Of a DNA stretch of 36,716 nt, positions 8,653 through 16,234 are shown in pieces. The DNA lies in assembly GCA_044450465.1 (NCBI GenBank), contig JBIOJB010000020.1, forward strand, positions 1-36,716. The letters are read 5' to 3'. The notes below the pieces were generated by a model. That model had not been told where the DNA came from, did no database searches, and saw nothing but the letters and a program-made list of their open reading frames with translations. Every line of letters starts with the position of its first letter. Positions within the stretch are counted from its first letter, which is position 1. The translations under genes and the position numbers were made by a program. Source of the DNA: JBIOJB01 sp044450465 (GTDB lineage: Bacteria; Chloroflexota; Dormibacteria; Dormibacterales; Dormibacteraceae).

Positions 8653-9882
8653 TCAGCAGCCCAGCCAGATGCACGGGTCCTTCGGGTAGTTGTTCACGCG
8701 GATCTCGAAGTGGACGTGGGCCCCGGTGACGATTCCGGTCGCCCCCTCGAATCCAATGGTAGTGCCGCGCGCGACCACCTGGCCGCTCGTAAGGCCCGGC
8801 GCAAAACCCGAAAGATGGCCGTAGTAGGTCGAGTACCCGTTGCCATGGATGAGGATCACATAGTTACCGCCGACTGGGCTGTAGGCCAGGTACGCCACGC
8901 CCGTGTCCGCAGCCACCAGCTGGCTGCCGTAAGGCCCTGCGATGTCGATCCCGGTGTGCTTCCTGTACGGCCACGGGCAGGTCGGGTCATAGGTTTCAAG
9001 GTAGAAAGTGGTGCAGCCGTAACCCTGGCTGATGCACCTCGCTCCACAAGCCGGCTCGGGCCACTCGAACACACCCGACCCGCCGCCCGCTTTCGCCGCC
9101 GCGGCCTGATAGGCCAGGGCCTCCTGCGCCACCTGCGCATCGATCGCGGCTCGATCCGCCTGCACCTGGGCGTACTGAGTTGAGAGCTGGCCCTCCAGCT
9201 TGAGCTCGGCCGTCTTGGCCGCACCTTGCGCGGCGATGTTCTTCTCGAGGTCGGCCTCGGTGGCCTTCTGCTGAAGCAGGAGCGCGCCGACCTGGGAGTG
9301 CTGGATGTCGAGATTCGTGTTGTCGATGGTGATCTGGTAATGCTCCTCCTGCAGGTCGAGGAGCAGACGCCGGTCCGACGCGGCTATTTGTTGAGCATCC
9401 ACCAACCGGTTCATCAGCTGGTTGAAGCTGTCCGCTGTCAGCACGAGCTCCACGTAGTTGAACGCGCCGTGGCTGTCCACGTAGCGGAGGCGCTGGTTGA
9501 GGAGCTGGTCGCGGACGCTCATGTGCGCCTTCAAGCGATCCAGCTTGGCCTGTCCGAATCGGATCTGCCGGTTGAGGTCGTCGATCGTGGCCTGCGTCTG
9601 GGCGATGAGCGTCTGCTGCGCCGCGACCTGCTGGTTGAGGCTGCTGATCAGGGCGTCGATGGCGTTGATCTGGGCGACCGCGTCGTTGATCCGGCTCTGG
9701 ATGCTCAGGAGCTGGTTCTCGTTGTTCACCTGCTGCCCTATGCCCTGGTTGTACGTGAGGCAGGCCTGGTACACGGCCGGCGGGTCGCCGGAGTAGCAGT
9801 ACAGGGCTGCGACGTTGTTGACAGACTTGGGGAGCCACAGGACCGAGGCGATGAAAGCCGCCGCGGCCAATCGGGCTTTCAT
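8653..9882 (-). CDS. Coiled-coil M23 (LytM) peptidoglycan hydrolase, EnvC/CwlO-like
   Basis: 409 aa. Signal peptide (about 1-26), then a long coiled coil (about 50-255) containing the EnvC/PcsB-like segment with VELVLTADSFNQLMNRL. A Gly-rich hinge at 265-270 is followed by a C-terminal M23 domain (about 300-400). Metal and catalytic residues are intact: His309 and Asp313 (HTGID), His356 (YYGHLS), His389 and His391 (HVHFE), so it should be an active zinc endopeptidase. Its ATG overlaps the ftsX stop as TGATG. The protein has eight Cys (29, 41, 279, 283, 290, 302, 404, 409), suggesting extracellular disulfides. Family knowledge: FtsEX holds and activates such coiled-coil hydrolases. The open frame extends upstream into ftsX, but that part is a shadow. 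Confidence 0.93.
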   Translation of the reverse strand: MKARLAAAAFIASVLWLPKSVNNVAALYCYSGDPPAVYQACLTYNQGIGQQVNNENQLLSIQSRINDAVAQINAIDALISSLNQQVAAQQTLIAQTQATIDDLNRQIRFGQAKLDRLKAHMSVRDQLLNQRLRYVDSHGAFNYVELVLTADSFNQLMNRLVDAQQIAASDRRLLLDLQEEHYQITIDNTNLDIQHSQVGALLLQQKATEADLEKNIAAQGAAKTAELKLEGQLSTQYAQVQADRAAIDAQVAQEALAYQAAAAKAGGGSGVFEWPEPACGARCISQGYGCTTFYLETYDPTCPWPYRKHTGIDIAGPYGSQLVAADTGVAYLAYSPVGGNYVILIHGNGYSTYYGHLSGFAPGLTSGQVVARGTTIGFEGATGIVTGAHVHFEIRVNNYPKDPCIWLGC

Positions 9883-10769
9883 CAGATCTTCACGTAGCGC
9901 CGCACGCCGAGGTAGCTGCCTATGGCGCCGAGAAGAGCCCCGCCGAGCAGAAGGTCCATGGCGAGGCTCGAGATGAAGTTCGGGTCGTATGAGAGAGGGA
10001 TGAACGTGACGTCCGAGTGGAAGCGATCGATCGCCGGCTGATATGCCACGACCAGCAGCGCCAGCGCGATGGAGGCCGCAATGAGCCCGGTCATGATGCC
10101 CTCGATCACGAAAGGACCGCGCACGAACCACTCCGTGGCACCGACCAGCTTCATGACCTCGATCTCCTTTCGCCGGTGGTAGACCGCGGTGCGAATCGTG
10201 TTCATGACGATCACCACGGATATGACCACCAGGATCGCAAGCAGGCCAACGCCGGCGAGGCCGAGCCACTGCGACAGCTCGAGCATGCGATTGACAAAGT
10301 CACCCTGATAGTTGGTGGGGTCGGTCGGATCGACGCCTGGCCAGCCGCGGGCGAGCGAATCGATGGCGCTCACGTCGGCGAGCTTGGCCACGTGGACCTC
10401 GAGCTTGGCGTCCAGCGGATTCCCATCGATCTGCTGGGCCAGGACCGCATTGTTGGGATCGGCGGTGAACTGCGCCAGCGCCTGCTCCTTTGTGATGAAC
10501 GTGACGCCGGTCACTCGCGGATCCGCGGCGAGCTGCTGCTGGAAGCCGTACACGGTCGGGAGCGGAGTGCCGTCCGCCACGTTGATCGAGATCTCGCTGA
10601 CCTTCGCTCGAAAGCCGTCCAGCACCTGGGAGAAGGCGTGGCCGACGAGCAGGTTCACACCGCCGAGAATGAGGATGAGCGTGATGGAGAGGACTGCAGC
10701 CAGGCTGACAGCCAGGTTCCGCCAGAAGCTCTGCCAGGCGCTATTGAGCGCGAACTTTAGATTCCGCAT
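9882..10769 (-). CDS. ftsX: Cell division ABC transporter permease FtsX
   Basis: About 295 aa with the FtsX plan: a cytoplasmic N-terminus (MRNLKFALNSAWQSFWRN), TM1 (about 18-44), an extracellular domain (about 45-165), then three TMs near 170-195, 222-243 and 265-290. Between TM2 and TM3 lies the conserved cytoplasmic RRKEIEVMKLVGATEWFVRGPF coupling region. The ATG at 10769 matches family N-termini and overlaps the end of ftsE by 29 bases; an upstream TTG at 10808 is possible but less likely. It does not pump solute; it transmits ATP use by FtsE to the extracellular hydrolase encoded directly downstream. Confidence 0.94.
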   Translation of the reverse strand: MRNLKFALNSAWQSFWRNLAVSLAAVLSITLILILGGVNLLVGHAFSQVLDGFRAKVSEISINVADGTPLPTVYGFQQQLAADPRVTGVTFITKEQALAQFTADPNNAVLAQQIDGNPLDAKLEVHVAKLADVSAIDSLARGWPGVDPTDPTNYQGDFVNRMLELSQWLGLAGVGLLAILVVISVVIVMNTIRTAVYHRRKEIEVMKLVGATEWFVRGPFVIEGIMTGLIAASIALALLVVAYQPAIDRFHSDVTFIPLSYDPNFISSLAMDLLLGGALLGAIGSYLGVRRYVKI

Positions 10770-11484
10770 CGTCCTCGTGATAACGGCCTGACCGATCGTC
10801 GCGCGCAATCTGGCCGGCCTCGATGGCCACCACTCTGCGGCGTAGCAGATCGACGATCTCCCGGTTGTGCGATGCCATCACGACGGTGGCTCCCTGGGCG
10901 TTGATCCGGAGGAAGAGCTGCATGATCTCCCACGCAGTCGCAGGGTCCAGGTTGCCCGTGGGCTCGTCGGCGATGATGAAACGAGGGGCGTGCACGAGCG
11001 CGCGAGCGATCGCCACGCGCTGCTGCTCTCCGCCGGAGAGGTGCGACGGATACGTCTGCTCCTTGCCTGCAAGCCCGACCGTGTCCAGGGCCTCGGCGAC
11101 GCGCGCGTGAATCGTGCGCTCAGCCTGGCCGAGCACTCGGAGCGCGAACGCGACGTTCTCGTAGACGGTCAGATTGGGCAGAAGCTTGAAATCCTGGAAG
11201 ACGAGGCCGATCTTGCGCCGGTAGTGCGGCAGCTTTCGGCGTTTCATCCGGCCCAGCTCGACGCCGTCCACGAAGATCTTTCCCCGGCTCGGCTTCTCCT
11301 CTCGAATCAGCAGGCGGACCAGCGTCGATTTGCCTGCGCCGGACGGACCGACCAGGAAGAGGAAATCGCCTTCCGGCACGACGAGGTTGATGTCGCGGAG
11401 GGCTTCGGTACCCGTCGGGTACGTCTTCCAGACGTGCTGGAAGCTGATGACCGGCCTGGCGTCAAAATCTGGTGTCAAAACCAT
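10741..11484 (-). CDS. ftsE: Cell division ATP-binding protein FtsE
   Basis: 247 aa ABC ATPase. Walker A GPSGAGKST (46-54), Q-loop VFQDFKLLP (about 96-103), signature LSGGEQQR (149-156), Walker B FIIADEP with Glu174, and the H-loop MASHN. Small size and pairing with ftsX identify it as FtsE. The ATG at 11484 has no good Shine-Dalgarno sequence. A candidate promoter lies about 60 bases upstream. It drives FtsX and, through it, the M23 hydrolase. Confidence 0.96.
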   Translation of the reverse strand: MVLTPDFDARPVISFQHVWKTYPTGTEALRDINLVVPEGDFLFLVGPSGAGKSTLVRLLIREEKPSRGKIFVDGVELGRMKRRKLPHYRRKIGLVFQDFKLLPNLTVYENVAFALRVLGQAERTIHARVAEALDTVGLAGKEQTYPSHLSGGEQQRVAIARALVHAPRFIIADEPTGNLDPATAWEIMQLFLRINAQGATVVMASHNREIVDLLRRRVVAIEAGQIARDDRSGRYHEDDAESKVRAQ

Positions 11485-11545
11485 AGGGTGGGTCTTTTGC
11501 TGTTACGTTCCGCGCCGGCGGGGCGCGCGTGGCTGAGTCGCGGGC

Positions 11546-11574
11546 AGTATACCGCACCCCCCCACCGCCTCCAA
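11546..11574 (-). promoter_or_regulatory. Candidate sigma70-type promoter of ftsEX
   Basis: Minus strand: TTGGAG (11574-11569), a 17-base spacer, then TATACT (11551-11546). Predicted transcription start is near 11539, leaving a leader of about 55 bases before ftsE. A pair of direct repeats TTACAC, 13 bases apart (11607-11602 and 11594-11589), lies upstream and could be a regulator site. The -10 is good and the -35 weak. Confidence 0.45.
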
Positions 11575-11637
11575 AGCCGCTTTCCAGCGTGTAAGACATC
11601 TGTGTAACGGGCGCTGCAAGGCCGAGCTTGCGATGCG

Positions 11638-12754
11638 TCAGGCTGAGGGCGAAGCTCCGTTCTGGCCCAGGCGCCAGCGCAGCCATCCTTCGATAAAGGG
11701 ATCGATCTCGCCGTCCAGCACCGCCTGCGAATTGCCGACCTCGACCCCGGTCCGAACGTCTTTGACGAGGGTGTACGGCTGCAGCACGTAATTGCGGATC
11801 TGGGACCCGAATTCGGCGGGCAGGATCTGCCCGCGAATCTGCTCGAGCTGCGCGGCTGCTTCCTGTTGCTGACGCTGGAACAGCCTGGCCTTGAGCACCT
11901 TCATCGCCATCTCGCGGTTCTTCATCTGAGAGCGCTCGTTCTGGCAGGTCACGACGATGCCCGTCGGAAGATGCGTGATGCGGATCGCCGAGTCCGTCTT
12001 GTTGACGTGCTGACCGCCTGCCCCGGTGGAGCGATAGGTGTCGATCCGCAGGTCCTGCGCGTTGATCATGACCGCGTCTTCGTCCGAGCGCTCGAGCTCG
12101 GGGATGACCTCGACCAGAGCGAACGACGTATGCCGGCGGTGATTCTGGTCGAACGGCGATATGCGAACGAGGCGGTGAACCCCGTGCTCCGAGCGCAGCA
12201 GGCCGTAGGCCCGATCACCCCTGATGATGAACGTGGCGCTCTTCAGGCCGGCCTCTTCGCCAGGCGAGGTGTCCACGATCTCTGTCTGGAACCGCTTGCG
12301 CTCGGCCCATTTGAGATACATGCGCATGAGCATCTCGACCCAGTCCTGCGCCTCTACTCCACCCTGACCGACGGAGAGGTTGATGACGGCGTTGTGACTG
12401 GCGAAGGGGTCGGTGAAAAGCAGGTCGAGCTCCCGCGCTCGCAGCTCGTCGCTGATGGCTGCACGCTCCTGGTCGAGCTGAGCTTCGAGCTCCCTATCGC
12501 CCGCGGCGAGCTGAGCCAGCTCGATGAGGTCACGTGCCCGCTTTTCCAGACGATCCCACGCCCCAACCATCTGGCGGAGCTCCGCGGCCTCGCGGGCCAT
12601 CTGGCCCGCCCGCGCCGGGTCGTCCCAGACGCCGGGTTGGACTAGCTCTTTGTCGAGCTCATCCGCGCGGCGGGCTTTGGTGGGTAGGTCAAAGGTGCTC
12701 CTTCAGTTGCAGGATGCGGTTCAAGAGCTCCTTGGGGTTCAATTCAGCGTCCAT
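11638..12754 (-). CDS. prfB: Peptide chain release factor 2, with programmed +1 frameshift
   Basis: Recognises UGA and UAA stops and releases the peptide. The zero frame starts at ATG 12754 and runs 21 codons to an in-frame TGA (12691-12689). A +1 shift at CTT-TGA continues as DLPTKARRADELDKEL and on through the main frame, giving 371 aa in all. The coding path is therefore 12754-12692 joined to 12690-11638. The catalytic GGQ is at about 246-248 in STGAGGQHVNKTDSA, and the RF2-type SPF selector at about 199-201 (VRISPFDQN), which excludes RF1. An annotation that starts at the in-frame ATG 12600 would lose 51 residues of domain 1. Regulation is the classic autoregulation: low RF2 favours frameshifting at its own UGA. 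Confidence 0.96.
12689..12706 (-). promoter_or_regulatory. prfB programmed +1 ribosomal frameshift site
   Basis: Reading on the minus strand: AAGGAG CAC CTT TGA C. An internal Shine-Dalgarno-like AAGGAG is set 3 bases before the slippery CTT (12694-12692), followed by TGA and C. This is the same spacing and CUU-UGA-C arrangement as the well-known Escherichia coli prfB site. Both frames join into one continuous RF2 sequence. Confidence 0.95.
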
Positions 12755-12761
12755 TCCTTAA

Positions 12762-12767
12762 ATCCTA
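12762..12767 (-). promoter_or_regulatory. Possible -10 box (TAGGAT) of prfB
   Basis: TAGGAT ends 7 bases before the prfB ATG. The AGGA within it could instead act as a ribosome binding site at about 8 bases, so the role is ambiguous. See the TAGNNT finding. Confidence 0.3.
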
Positions 12768-12783
12768 GCTAGCGCGGCAGGGT

Positions 12784-12804
12784 TGGCCCGGCTCCGCCGG
12801 GCCA
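12784..12804 (-). terminator. GC-rich hairpin between secA and prfB
   Basis: TGGCCCGG and CCGGGCCA form a perfect 8-bp stem with a 5-base loop. There is no U-tract, so it is not a standard intrinsic terminator; it may be a processing or pausing structure upstream of prfB. Confidence 0.4.
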
Positions 12805-12858
12805 TGACTTCACAACCAACAAGTAAACCAAGCGTTGCCTGGAGAGGGGGTTCCGGCA

Positions 12859-12916
12859 AGGGGGACTTGTCCCCCTGACCCCAGGGGGTTCCCCGCAAGG
12901 GGGATGGAATCCCCCT
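12859..12916. repeat. Two tandem G/C-tract hairpins downstream of secA
   Basis: Two perfect 8-bp stems in a row: AGGGGGAC/GTCCCCCT (12859-12876, 2-base loop) and AGGGGGAT/ATCCCCCT (12898-12916, 3-base loop). Each is preceded by a near-identical GGGGGTTCC...GCAAGGGGGA unit, so the pair looks like a diverged duplication. They begin 5 bases after the secA stop. Possibly a terminator or mRNA 3'-end stabiliser, or a dispersed genomic repeat. Confidence 0.6.
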
Positions 12917-12920
12917 CGCG

Positions 12921-15563
12921 CTATCTACCGTGACAGCGCTTGTACTTCTTGCCCGATCCGCACCAGCACGGATCGTTCCGGCCGATCTTCGCTGCAGCAC
13001 CTTCGCCGGCCGGCGCCGCTCCGCCGGCTTTGACCGGGACTGCACGACGGCTGACGGCGTTCCCGCGGCGCCCCGACCCGTTAGCCCCATCGACCTCGCC
13101 CGGCCCACTCTCGAGCACCTGCTTGACCAGCGGAGGCGGCGGGGCCGGCGGCGCATTGACCTGCACCTTCACCCTGAAGATTCCGGCCACGATCGAGGCT
13201 TGAATGCGCTCACGCAGGTCGTTGAACATCTCGAACGCCTCGTTCTTGTACTCAACGAGCGGGTCTCGCTGGCCGTATGCGCGGAGCCCGATCCCCTCTC
13301 GGAAATGCTCCATCTGCGTCAGGTACTCCATCCACTGCCAGTCGATCACGCGCAGCATCACGTCGCGCTCGATGAGCGGCATCAGCTCGGAGCCAACCTC
13401 GGCCACCTTGTTGTCGTAAGCGTCGGTGGCGGCACCGTAAAGGTGCTCCGTGAGCCCCTCCGTGCCTGTGACCAGAACCGATTCCGGTATCTGAGAGCCG
13501 GGCTCGATTGGAAGGTAGGCGGAGAGGTACTTCACGAGTCCCTCGATGTCCCAGTTCTCCCAGTGGCGGCTCTCACAATGCTGCTCGACGCCCTTGACCA
13601 CCAGCTCGCGCACGTAACCGAGGATGTTGTCCCTTGCATCGGCGCCTTCGAGGACCTTGCGCCGCTCCTCGTAGACGATCTGGCGCTGCTTGTTCATCAC
13701 GTCGTCGTATTCGACCACTTGTTTGCGGGCGTCGAAGTGCATTCCTTCGACCTTCCTCTGCGCACCCGCGATCGAACGCGCGACCCAGGGATGCTCTATG
13801 GGTTCGACCTCAAGGCTGTCCATGAGTCGACCGATCCGCTCGGCGGCCGGGCCGAAGATCTTCATCAGGTCGTCCTCGAGCGAGATGAAGAACCTGCTGG
13901 AGCCCGGATCGCCCTGGCGTCCGGCTCGGCCTCGGAGCTGGTTGTCGATGCGCCTGCTCTCGTGGCGCTCAGTTCCAATGATGTGCAACCCACCTGAGGA
14001 GGCCACGCCCTTGCCCAGCACGATGTCGGTGCCTCGACCGGCCATGTTTGTCGCGATCGTGACCGCCTTGGCCTGTCCTGCCTCGGCCACCACCGCCGCC
14101 TCGCGCTCGTGCTGCTTCGCGTTGAGCACGTTGTGCTTGACGCCGCGCCGCTCGAGCAGCTTGGACAGCCGCTCGGACTTTTCGACCGAGACCGTGCCCA
14201 CCAGAACCGGACGAGACACCTTGTTCATCTCCACTATCTCGTCGATCACAGCGTCGAACTTCGACTTTTCCGTCTTGTAGATCACGTCGGGGCTATCCGT
14301 GCGGACCATGGGGTGGTGGGTCGGGATCACCACGACGTCGAGGCCATAGATCTTGTGAAACTCCTCCGCTTCGGTTAAGGCGGTTCCTGTCATGCCGGCG
14401 AGCTTTTCGTACTGGCGGAAGAAGTTCTGGACCGTGATCGTGGCGATCGTCTTCTGCTCCTGCAGAACCTTGACACCCTCTTTCGCCTCGACCGCCTGGT
14501 GAAGGCCGTCCGACCACCGCCGCCCCTGCATCGTGCGCCCGGTGAACTCGTCGACGATGATCACCTCCCCGTCCTTGACGAGGTAGTCCCGATCGCGGAG
14601 GAACAGCGCTTTCGCTTTGAGGGCTTGATTGATCTGGTGGGCCTCGATCACGTTCTCCAGGTCATAGATGTTCTTGATGCCGGTCCAGCGCTCCATCTTT
14701 GAAATCCCGGCCTCGGTCAGCGATGCAGACTTGTGCTTCAGGTCGACCTCGTAGTCGTCGACCTCTGACAGTCGCCCCGCCCATCGCGCGAACTCGTAGT
14801 ACTTCTCGGTGGACTCGTCGGACTGGCCCGAAATGATGTGGGGAGTCCGCGCCTCATCAACGAGAATTGAGTCGACCTCGTCCACGATGGCGTAGTGCAG
14901 CTCGCGCAGGTTGCATCCGGAGAGGTCGCGCGCCATGTTGTCGCGAAGGTAGTCGAAGGCGAGCTCTGAGTTCGTCGCGTACGTGACGTCGGCCGCGTAC
15001 GCCTCTTTCTTGCTCACCGGGCGCAGGTGCTGGAGCCGAGAGTCGGGGTGGGTCTCATCGAGGAACTCGGGGTCGTACAGGTACGTGGCCTCACTTCCAA
15101 CGTTGATCCCGACGCTGAGGCCGAGCAGATGGTAGATGGGTCCCATCCATCCTGCGTCGCGTCGCGCCAGGTAGTCGTTGACAGTCACCAGGTGCACGCC
15201 CTTGCCGGCAAGTGCGTTCAGGTACAGGGCCAGGCTCGCGACCAGCGTCTTGCCTTCGCCGGTCTTCATCTCGGCGATCTTTCCCTGGTGCAGCACGATT
15301 CCTCCGACCATCTGCACGTCGAAATGCCGGAGCTTGATCGTGCGCCGGCTCGCCTCGCGGCAAAGGGCAAACGCCTCGATGAGAAGATCGTCCAGGTCGG
15401 TACCATCGGCGGCCCGGGCTCGCAACTCGTCCGACCTCGCCCTCAGGCCGGCGTCGTCAAGCGCCTCGAGCTCAGGCTCGAGCTCGTTGATGGCGGCGGC
15501 CACAACCCGATGCCGTTTGATCTCCCGCTCGTTCGGGTCGATCAGCCTGGTCAGGTTCAGCAT
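12921..15563 (-). CDS. secA: Preprotein translocase ATPase SecA
   Basis: 880 aa motor that pushes preproteins through SecYEG. Walker A MKTGEGKT (99-106), DEVD (228-231), the second helicase-type domain with ATNMAGRGTDIVLGKGV, and a C-terminal zinc-binding tail CWCGSGKKYKRCH (Cys866, Cys868, Cys877, His878) after a Gly/Ala/Pro-rich linker. Full length for the family. ATG 15563 has AAGGA 4 bases upstream. It lies 91 bases downstream of hpf in the same direction. The presence of the zinc tail suggests SecB-independent or lipid/ribosome interaction, as in many bacteria. Confidence 0.98.
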   Translation of the reverse strand: MLNLTRLIDPNEREIKRHRVVAAAINELEPELEALDDAGLRARSDELRARAADGTDLDDLLIEAFALCREASRRTIKLRHFDVQMVGGIVLHQGKIAEMKTGEGKTLVASLALYLNALAGKGVHLVTVNDYLARRDAGWMGPIYHLLGLSVGINVGSEATYLYDPEFLDETHPDSRLQHLRPVSKKEAYAADVTYATNSELAFDYLRDNMARDLSGCNLRELHYAIVDEVDSILVDEARTPHIISGQSDESTEKYYEFARWAGRLSEVDDYEVDLKHKSASLTEAGISKMERWTGIKNIYDLENVIEAHQINQALKAKALFLRDRDYLVKDGEVIIVDEFTGRTMQGRRWSDGLHQAVEAKEGVKVLQEQKTIATITVQNFFRQYEKLAGMTGTALTEAEEFHKIYGLDVVVIPTHHPMVRTDSPDVIYKTEKSKFDAVIDEIVEMNKVSRPVLVGTVSVEKSERLSKLLERRGVKHNVLNAKQHEREAAVVAEAGQAKAVTIATNMAGRGTDIVLGKGVASSGGLHIIGTERHESRRIDNQLRGRAGRQGDPGSSRFFISLEDDLMKIFGPAAERIGRLMDSLEVEPIEHPWVARSIAGAQRKVEGMHFDARKQVVEYDDVMNKQRQIVYEERRKVLEGADARDNILGYVRELVVKGVEQHCESRHWENWDIEGLVKYLSAYLPIEPGSQIPESVLVTGTEGLTEHLYGAATDAYDNKVAEVGSELMPLIERDVMLRVIDWQWMEYLTQMEHFREGIGLRAYGQRDPLVEYKNEAFEMFNDLRERIQASIVAGIFRVKVQVNAPPAPPPPLVKQVLESGPGEVDGANGSGRRGNAVSRRAVPVKAGGAAPAGEGAAAKIGRNDPCWCGSGKKYKRCHGR

Positions 15564-15654
15564 CTAGTCCTTATTACCCTGCGCTGAGGATTCCTACGCA
15601 AGGCCGCGTTCTGGAGGGGCGCCAGGGCACGGGCACGTGAAGGCATGCCGGAGG

Positions 15655-16203
15655 TCAGGTTACAACGGGTTCGAACACCGCCACCGAGCCGTCGGAGCGG
15701 TGCGTCGCGATCAGGATGGTGCCTGAATCCTCTTCGAGATACACGAGAAATGGCTCGTCGCCTGACTCCAGGGCCGACACCGCGTCAGTGGACGTCATCG
15801 GGCGCAGTTTCAGGCGGATCCTCTCAGGCACATCGGAGCGAAGGTGCCCGGCCGCCTCCGGTTTGGGAACCCGTACCGGCGAGACGGGTTGCTTTCGCTG
15901 CGTGATCTTCTCTTTGTGCTTGACGACCTGCCGATCGATCTTGTCAAGCGCGAGGTCAAGCGCCGACTGCGGGTCGGCGCCCCGCTCATGTGCCGAAAGC
16001 ACCGGCGAGCGGCGGCCGTCGAGATGGACGCTGATTCGGCATACGGTGGTCGTCAGGCCGCTCCGCTTGCGTTCCTCCGAAAAATCGACCTCGGCCTCGG
16101 CGACTTTTCCGAAGTGCCGGGTGAGGCGGGTGAGCTTGCGCTGAGCCATCTCGCGCACCTCCTGCCCCATACCGTTTGTACGGTCGTGCAGGACGACCTT
16201 CAC
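15655..16203 (-). CDS. hpf: Long-form ribosome hibernation-promoting factor (HPF)
   Basis: 182 aa. The N-terminal S30AE domain (about 1-100: VVLHDRTNGMGQEVREMAQRKLTRLTRHFGKVAEAEVDF) sits in the 30S decoding region. A linker with KQPVSPVRVPKPE is followed by a C-terminal dimerisation domain of about 55 residues (KLRPMTSTDAVSALESGDEPFLVYLEEDSG). The two-domain form makes 100S ribosome dimers in resting cells. GTG start at 16203. It lies 31 bases after the stand-alone cpaF and upstream of secA; hpf-secA is a common neighbour pair. Confidence 0.94.
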   Translation of the reverse strand: MKVVLHDRTNGMGQEVREMAQRKLTRLTRHFGKVAEAEVDFSEERKRSGLTTTVCRISVHLDGRRSPVLSAHERGADPQSALDLALDKIDRQVVKHKEKITQRKQPVSPVRVPKPEAAGHLRSDVPERIRLKLRPMTSTDAVSALESGDEPFLVYLEEDSGTILIATHRSDGSVAVFEPVVT

Positions 16204-16234
16204 AGCCTGAGTATAGGACGCGACCGTAGGGCGG

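Noticed and set aside
9883..10269. N-terminal extension of the M23 hydrolase frame into ftsX
   Set aside because: The extension is Arg/Gly/His-rich shadow of ftsX; a signal peptide and the TGATG junction place the start at 9882.
12840..12920. The G-rich repeats as a CRISPR array
   Set aside because: Only two diverged units, no spacers of constant length and no cas genes nearby.
12930..13997. A 355-codon rightward frame opposite secA
   Set aside because: Antisense to SecA with all conserved motifs on the other strand; the product is Asp/Val/Leu/His-rich shadow sequence.
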